Positions 20,701 through 29,395 are shown, counted from the stretch's first letter. The stretch: 64,000 nucleotides of DNA from Enoplolaimus lenunculus (GCA_030248215.1 JASANG010001668.1:1-64000), one strand, 5' to 3'. Numbers and translations are program-made. Notes: generated by a model not told the origin, from the sequence alone.

Positions 20701-22431
20701 GTTGCTATTTTGAAACAAAATATTACTGGAAAACATAGTCAGTGAAAATAGAATACTCTGAAATATTGGTCGAGTTTCTGAAACCGTACTTAAGTATCAC
20801 TTAAATTTTGTTCAGTTTTTATTTAACTTAAGAAAATACTTAATTTTTGATAAAAACAGAAATGTCATTTTTGTGCTAGTGTAACAAGAACGAACGTTTA
20901 ATTTTATTTTATATTAAAAACGGTATCTTGGGCCTACAATCTTGATTCGACCGAGGATAATAATCTAGCAGCATGAGCCTGCGCTATGCTAAAACTTTCA
21001 GTTAACAAAGTATTTACTTAAGTATATACGCTTTAAGAAACATCGGTTAATTAAGTAATTGCTTAGCATGTACTTGAGTATCAAGCTATACATAAGTAAG
21101 GTTTCAGAAGCCCTGCCTACGACAAATAAATTTGGAATTTAAAACATTGTGTTTGTTTATTTTTAGCTGAATGTGTTTTTGGACAAAAACAACAAAGAAA
21201 TTCGTATGTCTATGCCTATTGTTATTGGAAGCATTCCGCTACACCAACACAACCTTCCCTGGCTTCCGGTATCGCAGTCTACAGCGCAAGTTGGCAGGCC
21301 TACGGTCGTACCAGTAACTGGCCAGATTGAAACTGGTGGCTCTGTTGTATCGCCTAGCGCCCCACCAGGAGAAGACTATCTTGGACGTAAGTAGTAAATT
21401 TTTTGAAATTTTGCATTGCTATATGATATGTGTATCGTTATATAGTTTATTTTTAAGCTAATATTTTGCTCAACTGCTGTAGTCGGCATAGCTAATATGT
21501 TAATTATTTAGTGGCTTGCTATTTATATGACTATTTCGAAGATGTGTTAACATTTATTCTGATACTCGCACCTAAAACACTGTAGTACTGAAATCAAATT
21601 ACTTGTAACCCCAATAGTTACTGAAATAATGTAAAAAGTCGTAATTTAGGAATAACTAAATAGGCTAATATGCCAGCTTTTTAGTAGTTGGCTATAGATT
21701 TTCTTTGTTTTGGAAATGTATAAAAATCTTTTGGTAAACGTGTCAGATCGCTGGTAACTAATAATTAGTGAAACAATGTGAAAGTCCTTCAGGCATAATT
21801 TATTAAGACAATTAGTGAGTAGTTTGTTCTTAGTTTATGTGTTTTGAAGATTTATAAACGTTTAATTCAAAGTTCTCGCGCCCAAAGACGTTTTAGGACA
21901 CGAATCAGATCGCTTGTAACCCTAATAATTAGTGGAATAATGTAAAAAGTCCAAATTAACACTTAACCAATTAATTATGCAAATTACTTTGTAATTAATA
22001 AACGTCTCGCTGCGCTCGAAAATTATTTTTTGACGTGACACGCGGTGATTATAGCTCCCCCCTAGAATTGCACTATACTTTTGTGACGCTCAGATGGACG
22101 GTGGCGCTTGGCAAAGGAAAGTATAGCGCATGCGTAAAGCTGTGTTATCTGTTTTGTTTTAATATTTAAAAAGATGTCAGTATCCTCAAATGTTATTTTA
22201 TTTACGGTTGCTAATTTTTGGCGTGGTATGATTACTACGTTGCAGTATTTAGTTTTAACGCTTTAGGAATATATTGTTGTTTCAGCGCCACCAAGTTACG
22301 AAGAATGTGTGTTTATGGACCAAGGCAATTTGCGAGACTCGGAAGATGACCAGCATACGGAGGGTGCGCTTACATACCGTCCGTCATATCCTTTGTACCC
22401 AACACTTAGACCGGTTGGTTCCAGTGTTTAA
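8771..22431 (+). CDS. Alpha-arrestin (arrestin domain-containing protein), seven exons
   Basis: Exons 8771-8894, 9195-9314, 9538-9782, 10035-10229, 10600-10788, 21167-21386 and 22286-22431 join in frame with GT-AG introns to give about 412 residues, normal for the ARRDC/TXNIP family. The arrestin N fold covers about residues 8-163, with MKVRGIRVRFLGES. The arrestin C fold covers about 164-315, with DYMLKLNV and MPIVIGSIP. The tail carries PPPSYEE at about 365-371, a PPxY motif that binds WW domains of NEDD4-type ubiquitin ligases. The family acts as membrane-trafficking adaptors that bring ligases to receptors and transporters; the specific cargo is unknown. The start is the first ATG in frame before the conserved first beta strands. 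Intron 5 is swollen to 10.4 kb by an LTR element inserted six bases after the donor, which could disturb splicing. Intron 6 has a small inverted-repeat element. Confidence 0.92.
10791..10794. repeat. Target-site duplication, left (CTGA)
   Basis: CTGA immediately before the 5' LTR is repeated immediately after the 3' LTR at 20586-20589. This 4-bp duplication is typical of Ty3/Gypsy integrases. Confidence 0.85.
10795..11645 (+). repeat. 5' LTR
   Basis: 851 bp, TGTCGC...TTACA, collinear with 19735-20585 at a constant offset of 8940 and with no visible difference. It should contain the element's promoter and polyadenylation signals; no sites are assigned. Confidence 0.95.
11649..11665 (+). other. 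Likely primer-binding site of the LTR element
   Basis: TGGTGACCACGATGGGA starts three bases after the 5' LTR. A leading TGG, complementary to the CCA end of a tRNA, at this spot is the usual layout. The TGGTGACC opening resembles that of Ty3/Gypsy elements. The tRNA is not identified. Confidence 0.6.
11901..19097 (+). CDS. Gag-(envelope-like)-protease-RT-RNase H-integrase polyprotein of the LTR element
   Basis: One frame of about 2398 residues; the exact start is unresolved, since the frame is also open upstream. Gag occupies about 1-400, with a CCHC knuckle CHICKKPGHIAINC at about 354-367 and a second, H-containing knuckle at about 373-386. A hydrophobic signal-like stretch (GLIFVMVASVAS) follows at about 530-545. 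A Cys-rich, N-glycosylation-site-bearing ectodomain runs to about 1065, with a basic LRKRD near 809 that could be a processing site. A membrane anchor (IWIFGCCIYVTITAI) lies at about 1070-1090. Protease comes next (VDTGA at about 1193), then RT (YLDD at about 1631), RNase H (QTDAS at about 1777), integrase zinc finger (from about 2014), DDE core (DIVG about 2083, DQGA about 2142, ERFNQ about 2178) and GPY/F (WKGPY about 2319). The glycoprotein family is unproven; a chuvirus/mononegavirus-like G is a guess. Confidence 0.9.
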   Translation: MDIKFQTFTRTFSQLAGDFAALADQISVEQPQNLEQQITNTVATAIRQNFTRPMPVETSNRGPNISIATFHGERGEDFLSWLQNEFDVKFHANAWSDSNKSYILGAHLAGHAQFVFNNLDQDTKADFTKTVSALSNALLSEDRKRFLSECYTGRMQRPGETVMKYAEALSDLAKSALSYMTVESEKTTNLRNQFIAGLRADIREEVKVMGPKTMAEAIIAAERVENKLSAQPQLYQTLEDISKRLQRMETTGSTSKSSLQEMSNCNVAPVWADNFANRLERLEHNANYGRNDQMPSIKRPTLPQPDWVTELFKRIEAIEAKSHIGNVPRYRKSTFNDHMTYPEQRYSQSGQPLCHICKKPGHIAINCRSRQFCEFHQLYGHNTRNCRASAANWSDLGNVRDRIQRQNFQRISAPEQRRLPAIPMPLEERNVKEQGNAQMAMMNSTSNAASTETKGLLNASSEQRGGEVQTTDFLGYIVTSAPQKESTRAISTQTDKIDGEHDTANDEIHKNINGITKKFYAPTKTLGSTVTACFLGLIFVMVASVASQQFPNPLLCDYGEHKHLWQFPPLPDCKRTSTNNSAMPSPAVLQLYRPNILQFASDAWLCQKITKVVETFTYFFNDENLKRSRTIVEAMDYAKCKHMFRYKKCSAGTLRFDGDIWTTGNTVKWYYPGGGINCCYWKKFLSTNCFLSKSKVYKRHGEEVMESTAGDVSRCNYDSGHCELKRGKFVIWKPNQTVKCNYLKWQKISGTLRGKEWLSDDGMLALTTNRPQAVKSCNEEQITQSDQGIPFRLLSNESEKVKSQSSLNTLRKRDVNSSTVTSSQLAAQLQALEAHTRQAITFSFDHAMTATCNSMVNFQQILQTQILSSPTLAMRIMLQTSKLAARTGGKIIEVWPCIELSDREFSIMPSNGTCLGRIPITFSYGSKTRTGYLDTSTNIIHNDDLIHIDCDQVGSPVVVFGNKTYRYNSTGILQRTMTPQMLPALQVYDSVTSVLPSIVFHPIIMYRMEEFNSRVPINEMIRSYGNQQKVLKYLGMEVEDGSIQDTAQRTATGIVEKGMFGFLSGTSFDVAQIWIFGCCIYVTITAIRKVFHHRDSISKQFMSVSRNLISVPVAYVAKRRNQEQDPYERTQSSSTLPNSNNQRVSTVTVVEVAENPFINPSFAPYDLYGIDNTSTVDGTINVFVNEKSYRALVDTGAQISLVSNKAANQILQQEASDKTIKAFPRKIRSASGHFMEIKGLLETEVNVGKKHLQASLAVAEAIPYDIVIGRDLLRQMNKFSLNYLDQYMDVEGQKISLNTEAGFSEADTLLYLLETVTIPPLTEVVVPVQSRGKSTGIILVEPIPTIYDKQAVLIAPTVASRSAESDIPLRVLNPTRAPVTLYQRSNVAKSISLHQQEIQTINDQLWCFNNESDDINIKKFDEIPQLKDLDVKDCSFNESELLRLKQLLMKYKDVFACGDNDLGETALCSHKIDTGDARPIKQLPYRTAVSQRPEIAQKIKEMLKSGVIERSNSEWSSPIVLVPKKDGTWRFCVDYRKLNAVTRKDNYPMKRIDDIIGSLHKAKYFCTLDLQSGYHQIPMDPSSKHKTAFVSHEGLYQFNKLPFGLSNAPATFQRLMEAVLHGLDWKICLVYLDDILIIGSDADQLLQRLEKVFERLRIAGLKLKMKKCQFGRSTVPFLGHVISPEGFYPQCSKVERIINWPVPTTPKQVQSFMGLASYYRTFVWGFSKIATPLHALYKKNRKFEWTAECQIAFDKLKHLLSTAPVLAFPDFDKIFTIQTDASEHSIGAVLSQHGPDGKEHPVHFASRTLTKTEQRYPTVEKETLAVVWAIRQFRPYVYGRKFQVVTDHQPLKWLLTVKDPHGRLCRWSLMLQEYDFTIYHRSGRKNSNADALSRRPESLTAEFVINDSTEKCETCNKLLQSIKEHGGTNFNITFEKSEEASLGPNIQELQQNDPFIISIKGKLLDPEIKADIGTAEYTFIIENDVLFRKSESKRKSMQLVVPEALREQVLRACHDHVLSGHMGIRRTLQNIQKNYYWPTLYKDVKQWCASCIPCTTRRNPQIKTIPELHSIQAVSPWYQVSSDIVGPLPRTSRGNKYVIVFMDAFTKWVECFPMPDMKATRVARIFVEQIVCRFGVPHVILTDQGANYTSELFRNVCEFLGIQKLQTTAYHPSGNGMVERFNQTMENMISKYINTAQTDWDNLLPYLAFAYRNSEHESTGQSPFFLNFGRDATLPLDINLGNFKPTIENTYDDYTYNIAKNLDEAWTVASSVISASQGKQKKYHDLKCVKSTIILEGDRVYLHVPYISQGKTRKFARPWKGPYRVTRITEDGTGAYIAPLTKTTKMYEKRVNIRRLKSTSHVFPVPNSSPEANIPIQGPDYDEDFAGNRYNLRRKVQN
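19299..19676 (+). CDS. Small accessory ORF of the LTR element (125 aa)
   Basis: Lies between the polyprotein and the 3' LTR, where retroviruses and some Ty3/Gypsy elements place accessory or env genes. It is not recognised. The acidic first half contains VIELSD, LITLDND and IITISDSS. Each is a short hydrophobic run followed by D/S, the pattern of SUMO-interacting motifs. The second half has an LSDQDIDDLIRELWKEKSKR segment likely to be helical, ending in a basic stretch with Arg and Lys. No signal peptide or membrane segment is seen. Expression would need splicing or an internal start, neither of which is shown by the sequence. Confidence 0.55.
   Translation: MENTKPAHSDKITVIELSDNQSVNTLITLDNDGNAPTIITISDSSRSASHTQYIRVNQMPATSKSLSINYKNLSDQDIDDLIRELWKEKSKRLARQNKLYKSRKTVYFSSRSSLDWHYDQPSSNK
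19735..20585 (+). repeat. 3' LTR
   Basis: Second copy of the 851-bp LTR, followed by the CTGA duplication (20586-20589) and then the remainder of arrestin intron 5. The preceding polypurine tract is weak (GCGGGACACAAA just before TGTCGC). Confidence 0.95.
20776..21109. mobile_element. Degenerate MITE in arrestin intron 5
   Basis: TTCTGAAACCGTACTTAAGT at the left and the inverted counterpart ACTTATG...GGTTTCAGAA at the right frame about 330 bp of AT-rich DNA. The right end reads on to AGCCCTG, hinting at a hAT-type CAGGG end. No clear target duplication and no coding capacity. Confidence 0.45.
22070..22129. repeat. Short inverted-repeat element in arrestin intron 6
   Basis: GCACTATACTTT at the left and AAAGTATAGCGC at the right close a 60-bp GC-richer unit. 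The same GGCGCTATACTT ends occur at 62096-62393, so this looks like a miniature member of that family. Confidence 0.5.
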
Positions 22432-23576
22432 GTTGAATTTTAATTGTTGTGCGACATTGGCCATTGTGTTGTGAATATTTAACCATTTTTGTTAAATGTG
22501 TATGCCTGTGCAATTCTGAAGTTAGCAATTGAAATTGGGATCTTGTACACTTTCCTCCACAAGTTTAGACATAGCTTTATGCAGGCCTAGAGTTTAGACT
22601 GCGTTTAAGAGACGTTTTAACCTTTATCCAAGCCTTAACTTGAGCATAAGTCCATAAGTGTTAACTTTAAATGTAGAGAAAGTGTATAGCAGCCGTAATT
22701 TGTTTTTATAATAATGAAAATCTGTTGAAATTCAAAATAAGAATTTGATATTTAATCCCTTGCAAACAGAAAAACAACATTTTTCGCAAGTTATTTCGGG
22801 ATTCACTACGTTTTCAAGTTCCTCCTTGGCAAGTTTATCCTTTGAACTATGTGAGCGCTTTTCTGCACTAGCAATATTAATAGTCAGTGCAGTATATTTG
22901 AACTGGGATGTTTGGCAATGTATTGTATATTGATGGTTTTTAACATTTTTTCACTTGATTACATATTTTAGTGCAATTTATTGTATTATGATTTTGATTT
23001 TGCGATATGCAAAATACCTTAGTATTACGGTTTTTATGACTTAATGGTATGTATTCTGTGTTCAGCGTGTTTTGTAATATGTTGGTCGCATAGTTTTAAA
23101 CTCGTTGTTGAGTATACTTCTGATGGGTTAACCATAATTCGGCGCCAGTAGTTATTCATTGTTTGAAATTAAGTGGTGAAGTTTCCTATAACTCTGTATA
23201 TCTTAGGCTCGTGTTATTTTCAGGGGGTTTATGAGTAGGCGGCTGAGGCTTAGGAATTGGCTTAGGCTAATGTGATACCTTTGGAAGTGGGAACTATCAT
23301 TGGCTGGCATCATATGAATTGAACAACCGAATCAGTTCGTATCACTAATTAGATACCATTATTAGCATAGCATTGTGCCAACTTTGGCCCATGTTAATTG
23401 TTGTAAATGCCTATCCACTAAACCTAGGCCGAAGAAGCGTAAGTAGGTAATACGCAAACTGGTGAAAGATTGAAGCTTGGACTGTTGTAAACTTTAACCT
23501 ATGAAAATAGTGAATAAATGATCATCAGCGTTTTACACTTGTTGAGCTTTTTAGGTATATCTGCATATCTCACCAA
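22432..23576. other. 3' flank of the arrestin gene; no further gene
   Basis: Presumed 3' UTR and flank. Several AATAAA-like hexamers occur (for example near 22735 and 23512), none singled out. The open frames here (such as 22745-22933) show no domain. A short TTAGGC-like stretch occurs near 23250. Confidence 0.4.
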
Positions 23577-23808
23577 CAGGGTGCAACCGGAATGGTTCCA
23601 TTAGGGAAATCCGGTATTTTCCACTATCCGGGTCCGGTAATAAATCCGGTATGTTTTCACTGGAATTTTCGTTATTGAAAATACTTTTCTCATTCGAGAA
23701 TTAAAGAAAAATGGGCATATTATTCTAACATATTTTTCTAAAATTGTCTGAGCGTGTATTGCCAATATTTCCAATTTGTTGCCATACTCCAATTACGGTT
23801 GCAGCCTG
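23577..23808. mobile_element. hAT-type MITE, CCGGAA family
   Basis: It starts CAGGGTGCAACCGGAA and ends with a decayed inverted form (CGGTTGCAGCCTG). Internal CCGGTA/CCGGGT subterminal repeats are present. Flanking octamers CTCACCAA (23569-23576) and CTCACCGA (23809-23816) match at 7 of 8, as expected for a hAT target duplication. No coding. Confidence 0.75.
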
Positions 23809-23992
23809 CTCACCGATACCAGAGGGTTACCTCACTGGCATGAATGTTCACAAATTCATCGTATTTCGTAAACAAAACCTATAAATTGGTGAGCCCATGA
23901 ACCTCGCTGCTATCTAAAAATTCCACCGTCCAATCAAGAATTTGAGGTAGGTGTTATTTTGAATTATCGATATATGGTCGAAGGTTGGATTT

Positions 23993-24313
23993 TTGGATTT
24001 CGGGGTGTGCTCGAATGTTGGATTTTGGGGTTTTAAAATGTGGATTTTGGAATTTCAAGATGTCACTCGTAAAGATTTTGGACATTGGGATCTGGCTGAG
24101 GACCTCGTGTCGATTATCGAGTCCACCATTACGCACCCATCCTTCAGGGCGCTTTATGTTTCTGTCACCAAGACGCCGTGCGTCTACGGGAACCTTGCTC
24201 ACAATTATACTATAGTGACCAGAATAAGAGGGGTCCCCATTTTGAGCCCCAATCAATTGGAATCCGTATCCCTAACAGTCCGTAAGCGGATAGAGTCCCT
24301 AAACCCTAATTAG
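23993..24313 (+). CDS. Unrecognised coding-like segment, possibly a terminal exon
   Basis: An uninterrupted frame of up to 106 codons. The part from about 24058 to the TAG at 24311 is GC-richer than its surroundings and has a mixed, protein-like composition: DFGHWDLAEDLVSIIEST, then RALYVSVTKTPCVYGN, then ILSPNQLESV. The front half (about 23985-24057) is a run of GGATTTTGGGAT-like repeats and is probably not coding. No upstream exon or domain could be identified. It could be a last exon of an unknown gene or the remnant of a mobile element. Confidence 0.3.
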   Translation: MDFGVCSNVGFWGFKMWILEFQDVTRKDFGHWDLAEDLVSIIESTITHPSFRALYVSVTKTPCVYGNLAHNYTIVTRIRGVPILSPNQLESVSLTVRKRIESLNPN

Positions 24314-24689
24314 AGCCCATAAATGTCAATTATCCCAATTGTAGTGTATAAATGACTGCAGAACCAAATAAGGTTAAGTTCGAAAATTCAAAGCGTACTT
24401 TAGTTTTGAAAGAGCATTCCTAAGTATAACCTTGCATTATCGCTCAAATTGACACAAGACAAATAAACGTTTAATTCAGCGGATAACTGCAGTATGGAAT
24501 AAATATCAGTAACGAAGGGTGGCGGAGCGTGGGTTAAAAACAAATTACAGTCCGTATACCGAATAACCTCTTATTCGGGTCACTATGCTATATCTAAAAT
24601 TTCGTCGAAAAAAATGGGTTCTGCTGCAGAATCCATGCTTTTAGAACCTGTGTGGCTAAGATTAGGGATGGGAGTTATAGGCTGAGGAA

Positions 24690-24775
24690 GTCATTTTTTC
24701 TAGGTTTAGACTTAGGAATACGCTTTACTGTTACGCCCCTTAAAGTAACATTGGCCAAAAACAGTGTTAAACTTA
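24690..24775. mobile_element. Partial TTAGGC-bearing hAT MITE (family A)
   Basis: The right half of family A: TTAGACTTAGGAATACGC followed by TACTGTTACGCCCCTTAAAG and the AACATTGGCC end. The left half is missing. Compare the full copies at 52685, 55287 and 56090. Confidence 0.6.
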
Positions 24776-24977
24776 AACCAATCTTCAAGCCTGCGAACAT
24801 TAAAATTTCAACCTCAACCTCTGCTTCCGTTTAAATGGACATTAACTATTTAACACAAAATCGGGCTCTTTCACACTTTCGACCCACATTAAAAGCTAAG
24901 TCTCTAGGCTTAAGCTAACGCTTAAGAAAGTGTATTCGGTAACTTTAACCTGTTGGATGCAACAGCCCGAAATCCTG

Positions 24978-25187
24978 CACTGCAAAAAATGGTGAGTCAA
25001 ATTGACTCCCTCCGAAATAGGCTCTACGGGACTACACAAACTGAGTCAAAATTCGACTCCACCAGAGTCAAACGTGCGATTTAGCGAGTCAAATTTGATT
25101 CTATTGGAGTCGAATTTGGGTCAGTTTGTGTAGTCCCGTAGAGCCTATTTCGGAGAGAGTCAATTTGACTCACCATTTTTTGCAGTG
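24978..25187. mobile_element. Palindromic MITE with AP-1-like repeats (family C)
   Basis: A 210-bp near-perfect palindrome with CACTGCAAAAAATGGTGAGT ends, flanked by TG on both sides. Each half reads GTGAGTCAAATTGACTC, then CTACGGGACTACACAAACTG. It can fold into one hairpin over its whole length. TGAGTCA/TGACTCA heptamers recur. No coding. Other copies lie at 30706, 35886, 42443, 60237 (half) and 60590. Confidence 0.85.
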
Positions 25188-27240
25188 TGTGATTGACCTA
25201 GAATTGTACATTAAGCGCATGCTGTCATTATATTATTTCAGACTGTTTTGATTTTACCGCAATCCTGCCTTAGGTACACTTCCGGTTATTCCATACTCGT
25301 CACAAAATATAACCTATACGTTCCCCTGTTTGATTTGACATCTGTATGCATAATTATTATTAGATATCGGTTCTATACGTTGATTTGAACTATAGACATA
25401 GTAGTGGCACCATAATTAATATATATTTCAGTCTCTACTCAGGGTCGAATACAAGGGGAGGGATACGGCGGATATATACTATATAGTCTCCAGCAACTCT
25501 TGTAAATAAATAACAAAAATAGCTCTTTAACTGACCATGAATATATAATCCATCTGGATCCAAGAGGTAAAAAATTGGTTATACATGTTACTTTAAACGG
25601 CGAACAATTTTTTCGTTGGACTAAAACAGAATAAGCTTAGAATTTAGACTAAATTATTTTGTTTAGGTTTAGGCTACGTAGACGTGTCGTTAATATGCTG
25701 ACGCTATTAGGCTTAGGCTTACGAATACGTTTATACTACTGCGACGCCCCTCAAAATAACATCGGTACCACGCCGTTTATCAACCTACAGCAGAAATCTT
25801 GGCTACATTGATTCAATGTCTCAATTATAGTATAATTTATTAAAAAAATTACTCAAAATATGACATATTTCAAAATGTTTACGTTTCCTGCTGTATAAGT
25901 AATGTAAATATATAAAACTTGGTGTAAAAATGGTAAAAAAAATAACAAAAATTAAATAAATTAATATATAATCTAGCGTTAGACTGATTATTTTCTTACT
26001 TAGGCTAGGATGCTTTCAGGGGTACGGTTTGTTATTTGAGTGCTCTGACTCTGAGTCTCAAGCTTGAACTAGGCACAAAAATACGTTTATTCTACTTTCA
26101 CTGTCATCATGTGCACATGGACAGGTATATAATTTTACAGTAAACTTGTAATTGAGACGGCCTGGACGCCGTCTCTTTTAAAATGAGTGAAATTTCCGGG
26201 GTATAGATTTTACAATCTCTTTTCCTTCAATACCTCGCTTTGTAACAATTTTTCATGGTTTAAGGCTGGCTATCTTAAATATAATTTGGCTGCAGAATTT
26301 TCATGGCAAAAATTGGAGCTTAGGTGTTAGTTTCGGGCAAGAAGCTCCCATATTTTCGTAGCGTGATCCCCCCGAAAAACCACATTCCTATTATTGATCT
26401 TCATGTGATAAGGGGTGTCGCTAATTTGCATACATATACAAAACAGTTAACAATGTTAAAATACACATTATATGGAACACGACGCATATTACGCATCTCG
26501 TGAAATTAGTCAATTACACAGCGTAGATTATGTGACGCATACATTAACACATTCCGGGAGTTACCATATGGCGCAGCAGGTTAGCAGATGAATTCCCTAC
26601 TGGATAGTGTGGGTCCGACTCCTGCTTGAGGTGGTATTTCATAACCGTTTCTCGGTCTTGAATTTATGAATACAATTTTTTAAAAAGAATTTTCTTTTTT
26701 TTGAATATGTTCAGTTCAAATGTAAGATTGTTTCATTCATTCTTTAAAAGTTTAAATAAAATCTATTTTATTCATCTGGGTGACCAGTGTAGAACGAAGT
26801 CAACGAGAGGATATGACGTGCCGTAAAAGTACTGACAATTTTGTGAAAGAATTTTTTGCTAGCAAAGCTAGCGAAAAATCCTAACTTAAAAATTTTGTGA
26901 CGGACCCCTTGTGTATGGGTTGTTCCTCATTCAAGGGGTATGAGACAAGTGTACGCGTACCCCGTCTCCCTGACCCTTTCAGGGGCTGCTTGTTTTATTG
27001 TTAAAATAGCATTTTGAGAGTTAAATTCATGCTGAAACCGTCTGCTTTGCCAACGACTTTACACTGAGTGATATTTTCCAAAAGGCCAAATGCAGTTTTG
27101 TTCAATTTAATGTTTTTTTCAAAAGCACATTGTTTCATCACATTTTTCGTCACTTTTATACAACAATATGAGGTATATCCTCTCACTACAAGGGTATAAA
27201 CATGCATGTATTAGAAAGCGCAACCATAAAAAAACCTTGG
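25188..27240. other. Non-coding stretch with scattered transposon remnants
   Basis: Holds a family A right half at about 25660-25775 (GGCTTAGGCTTACGAATACG, then ACGCCCCTCAAAATAACATC), a tRNA-like sequence at 26560-26640 and otherwise AT-rich unique DNA. No frame longer than about 70 codons and no domain. Confidence 0.5.
26564..26640 (+). repeat. tRNA-like sequence (decayed tRNA or SINE head)
   Basis: TGGCGCAGCAGG fits the pol III A box. GGGTCCGACTCC, about 45 bases on, fits the B box with one mismatch. The outer ends (TACCATA and GGTGGTA) can pair. The anticodon arm does not fold cleanly, so a functional tRNA is unlikely. Confidence 0.35.
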
Positions 27241-27321
27241 CTTAGGTGTCAGAAATGTGGTTTCGTTGTGCCTTTAATAGCCCTATGGTGGTAGTTTTGG
27301 GGGGCTTCTCGAGGTATTTTG

Positions 27322-27621
27322 TTACAAAATGTATCTGAAAAACAAAAAGTGACACTCCATTGATTTACTCTGCGATGATGTTTGATGTTGTTGTTGTTGT
27401 TGATGATGGTGTTGTTCTTTGATGCTGTTTTTCTCAACAATCTGTTTTTCGCGACACCGAACTTTACAATATGGCGTTGCTGCAGTTTGCAGGACTTTAT
27501 AACATGGTAATAAGCGGACCAATTGAGAAATATAAACTTCTGCGGTTCGTTGGACTGAGTCATTTCGTCGAAAAGGCCCATAAACGTTGGTTTTCGCAGA
27601 TATTAATAGACTGTTTTTCAT
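27322..27621 (-). CDS. Unrecognised coding-like segment
   Basis: A 99-codon frame on the minus strand, starting MKNSLLISAK. It has a mixed segment (about residues 10-65, with RLLPCYKVLQTAATPYCKVRC) and then a CAA/CAT-derived His/Gln run. An overlapping frame of 110 codons exists in another phase, which weakens the case. No domain, signal peptide or clear splice partner. It may be non-coding DNA around a CAA microsatellite. Confidence 0.22.
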   Translation of the reverse strand: MKNSLLISAKTNVYGPFRRNDSVQRTAEVYISQLVRLLPCYKVLQTAATPYCKVRCREKQIVEKNSIKEQHHHQQQQQHQTSSQSKSMECHFLFFRYIL

Positions 27622-27652
27622 ATTCTTTATTGCTTATCGAATAATTGAGCAT

Positions 27653-27658
<6 letters not shown>

Positions 27659-27720
<62 letters not shown>

Positions 27721-27727
27721 ATATATC
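27659..27727. repeat. (TA)n-(GT)n microsatellite
   Basis: About 40 bases of TA repeats followed by about 20 bases of GT repeats, then TA again. The open frames across it are artefacts of the repeat. Confidence 0.95.
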
Positions 27728-28149
27728 ATGGTACAACCGTACGTGCAAAATACCAGAGCCGAAGATCTAAGAAATTGGCCGCAGCGTAAACTGGAGATGA
27801 AACGAAGCCGTGCGATTGAAATAAATCTTAATTTTTGCTCAGGTTTGCTAAAAATTTGCAAGAACTAATAACTCAAACAGCGAAATTTTGCCAAAACTTG
27901 AAAGAGTTTGTTGACATTTTTTTCTGCTATACATTTGTAAAATGCCAAATACTTTAATAAAGGTATAAATTTAACGGAAACTAAAACTGCAACATAAAAG
28001 TGTCGAGATTTTCGACAAGTTCAATAATGCGCCATTCACAATATAAAATTTCAACGTTGCCACAAAATAATGTCATGAGCCAGGGTTATCACGTGACAAG
28101 AGCAAAAATAGAAATAGGATATTTAACGCGCAATGCATACAGTGGTAGT

Positions 28150-28460
28150 GTTTGCTTTATAAGTCTTATATGTGCTTACTTGCGTCCACTGTGCAGTATA
28201 AAATCTCCACAAAACGTGAGGCACCCTCGGGTTTGAGCGTCGAGCTTGTACGGCTGCTCATCGTAAACACCCTTTCACTGCGACTCGTGAGACTGGTGTT
28301 CGAATTCTAGCTTTACATTACACCAGTCAGCCGGTTTTGCACAATGCGCAAAAGTTAGTGACTGCACAAAAATTCGCAAGTAGATTTTCTTTTCATAGAG
28401 CAATCATGTTTACACTGCAAAAGAATTCGTAGCAAGTACAGTAACGCTTGAAAGCTGTCC
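28150..28460 (+). repeat. Interspersed repeat with tRNA-like part (SINE-like)
   Basis: Contains CTCATCGTAAACACCCTTTC and GTGTTCGAATTC (B-box-like), then a tail with ATGCGCAAAAGTTAGTGA and TTTTCTTTTCATAGAGCAAT. The first half has an inverted relative at about 62590-62725, whose A box is better kept. The tail has an inverted copy at 63895-64000. Three partial copies in one window indicate a dispersed family with a tRNA-derived promoter region. Confidence 0.65.
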
Positions 28461-29395
28461 AAACTACGTATGTGTAGGTAATTCCAGCTTTAATGTATAG
28501 ATAAGTAGTTGTCACATCCAATAGAAAAAATATTCATGTGAGAATAGGTTAATGTTGTGTAGTGATAGTGGCGTGGGTTTTGGCTTTATAGCTACTCTTG
28601 CGCCACGATGGCTCAGTCACAACGCAAACAATTTCCGTGTTTGCTTTAACAACCGGTGACTTTACTGAATTTATTAACCGCCGAACAGAATTGAAACTTT
28701 TGTTACAAAATGAAACGAAAAACTACGGTTTGCGCTAGATTTAAAAGTTTTATCGTTTCAAAATCGAGTATACTTTCAGCACAGCCAGCACATAGTTTCG
28801 AGTTTCCGGTTCAGTTCCGTTTTTTTGTGTTGTACCTGGGGTACCCGATTAAACACACAGTTTGCTCGTTCAGTATTATACGTTGAAAACGGGTTTAATT
28901 TTAAAATTTCACATTTCAATACAATATAAATGCATATATATGCGGGTTCTTGGTTTATCGTGAACGTTTTGCGTTTATGTGCCTAAAACTGATTGTTATT
29001 AGTTGTACAACGGCTAGTGACAGCTTGTGATATTAATGATCAGACTCGGGGACTTTTAGGTACATTTTGCGAGCTGGCATCCTGAGGACTACAGCGTAAG
29101 TTTCAGAGGCAAGACAAAAAATTCGAGTGTGCAAATTTTGAATTTTAAAGCGTAGCAGTAAATTTTGACTATCAAATCAGGTGGCTTTCTGCCCTATTGT
29201 ACAAAGGTATGCACGCCCCTCAGAGTCTCGCTGAGATCCGTGTGAGGTTGCAAGCTTGTTTCCAGGTTCGACTGTTTTTGGAACAATAAAAATTTTGGCG
29301 TACAAAAAACTCGTTTGATACCGGACACAACAGTCAAACTTGCTTTTCGACCTGTAAGTATTGTTCAAAGTTGTTACAGGTTTATAACATTTAAG
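28461..29395. other. No gene or recognised repeat seen
   Basis: AT-rich DNA with only short open frames. Nothing supports a feature apart from a short stretch at about 28530-28560 (ATATTCATGTGAGAA) shared with 62565-62580. Confidence 0.4.

Noticed and set aside
27587-27868. Open frames with Ile-Tyr and Cys-Val runs
   Set aside because: Products of the (TA)n(GT)n microsatellite.
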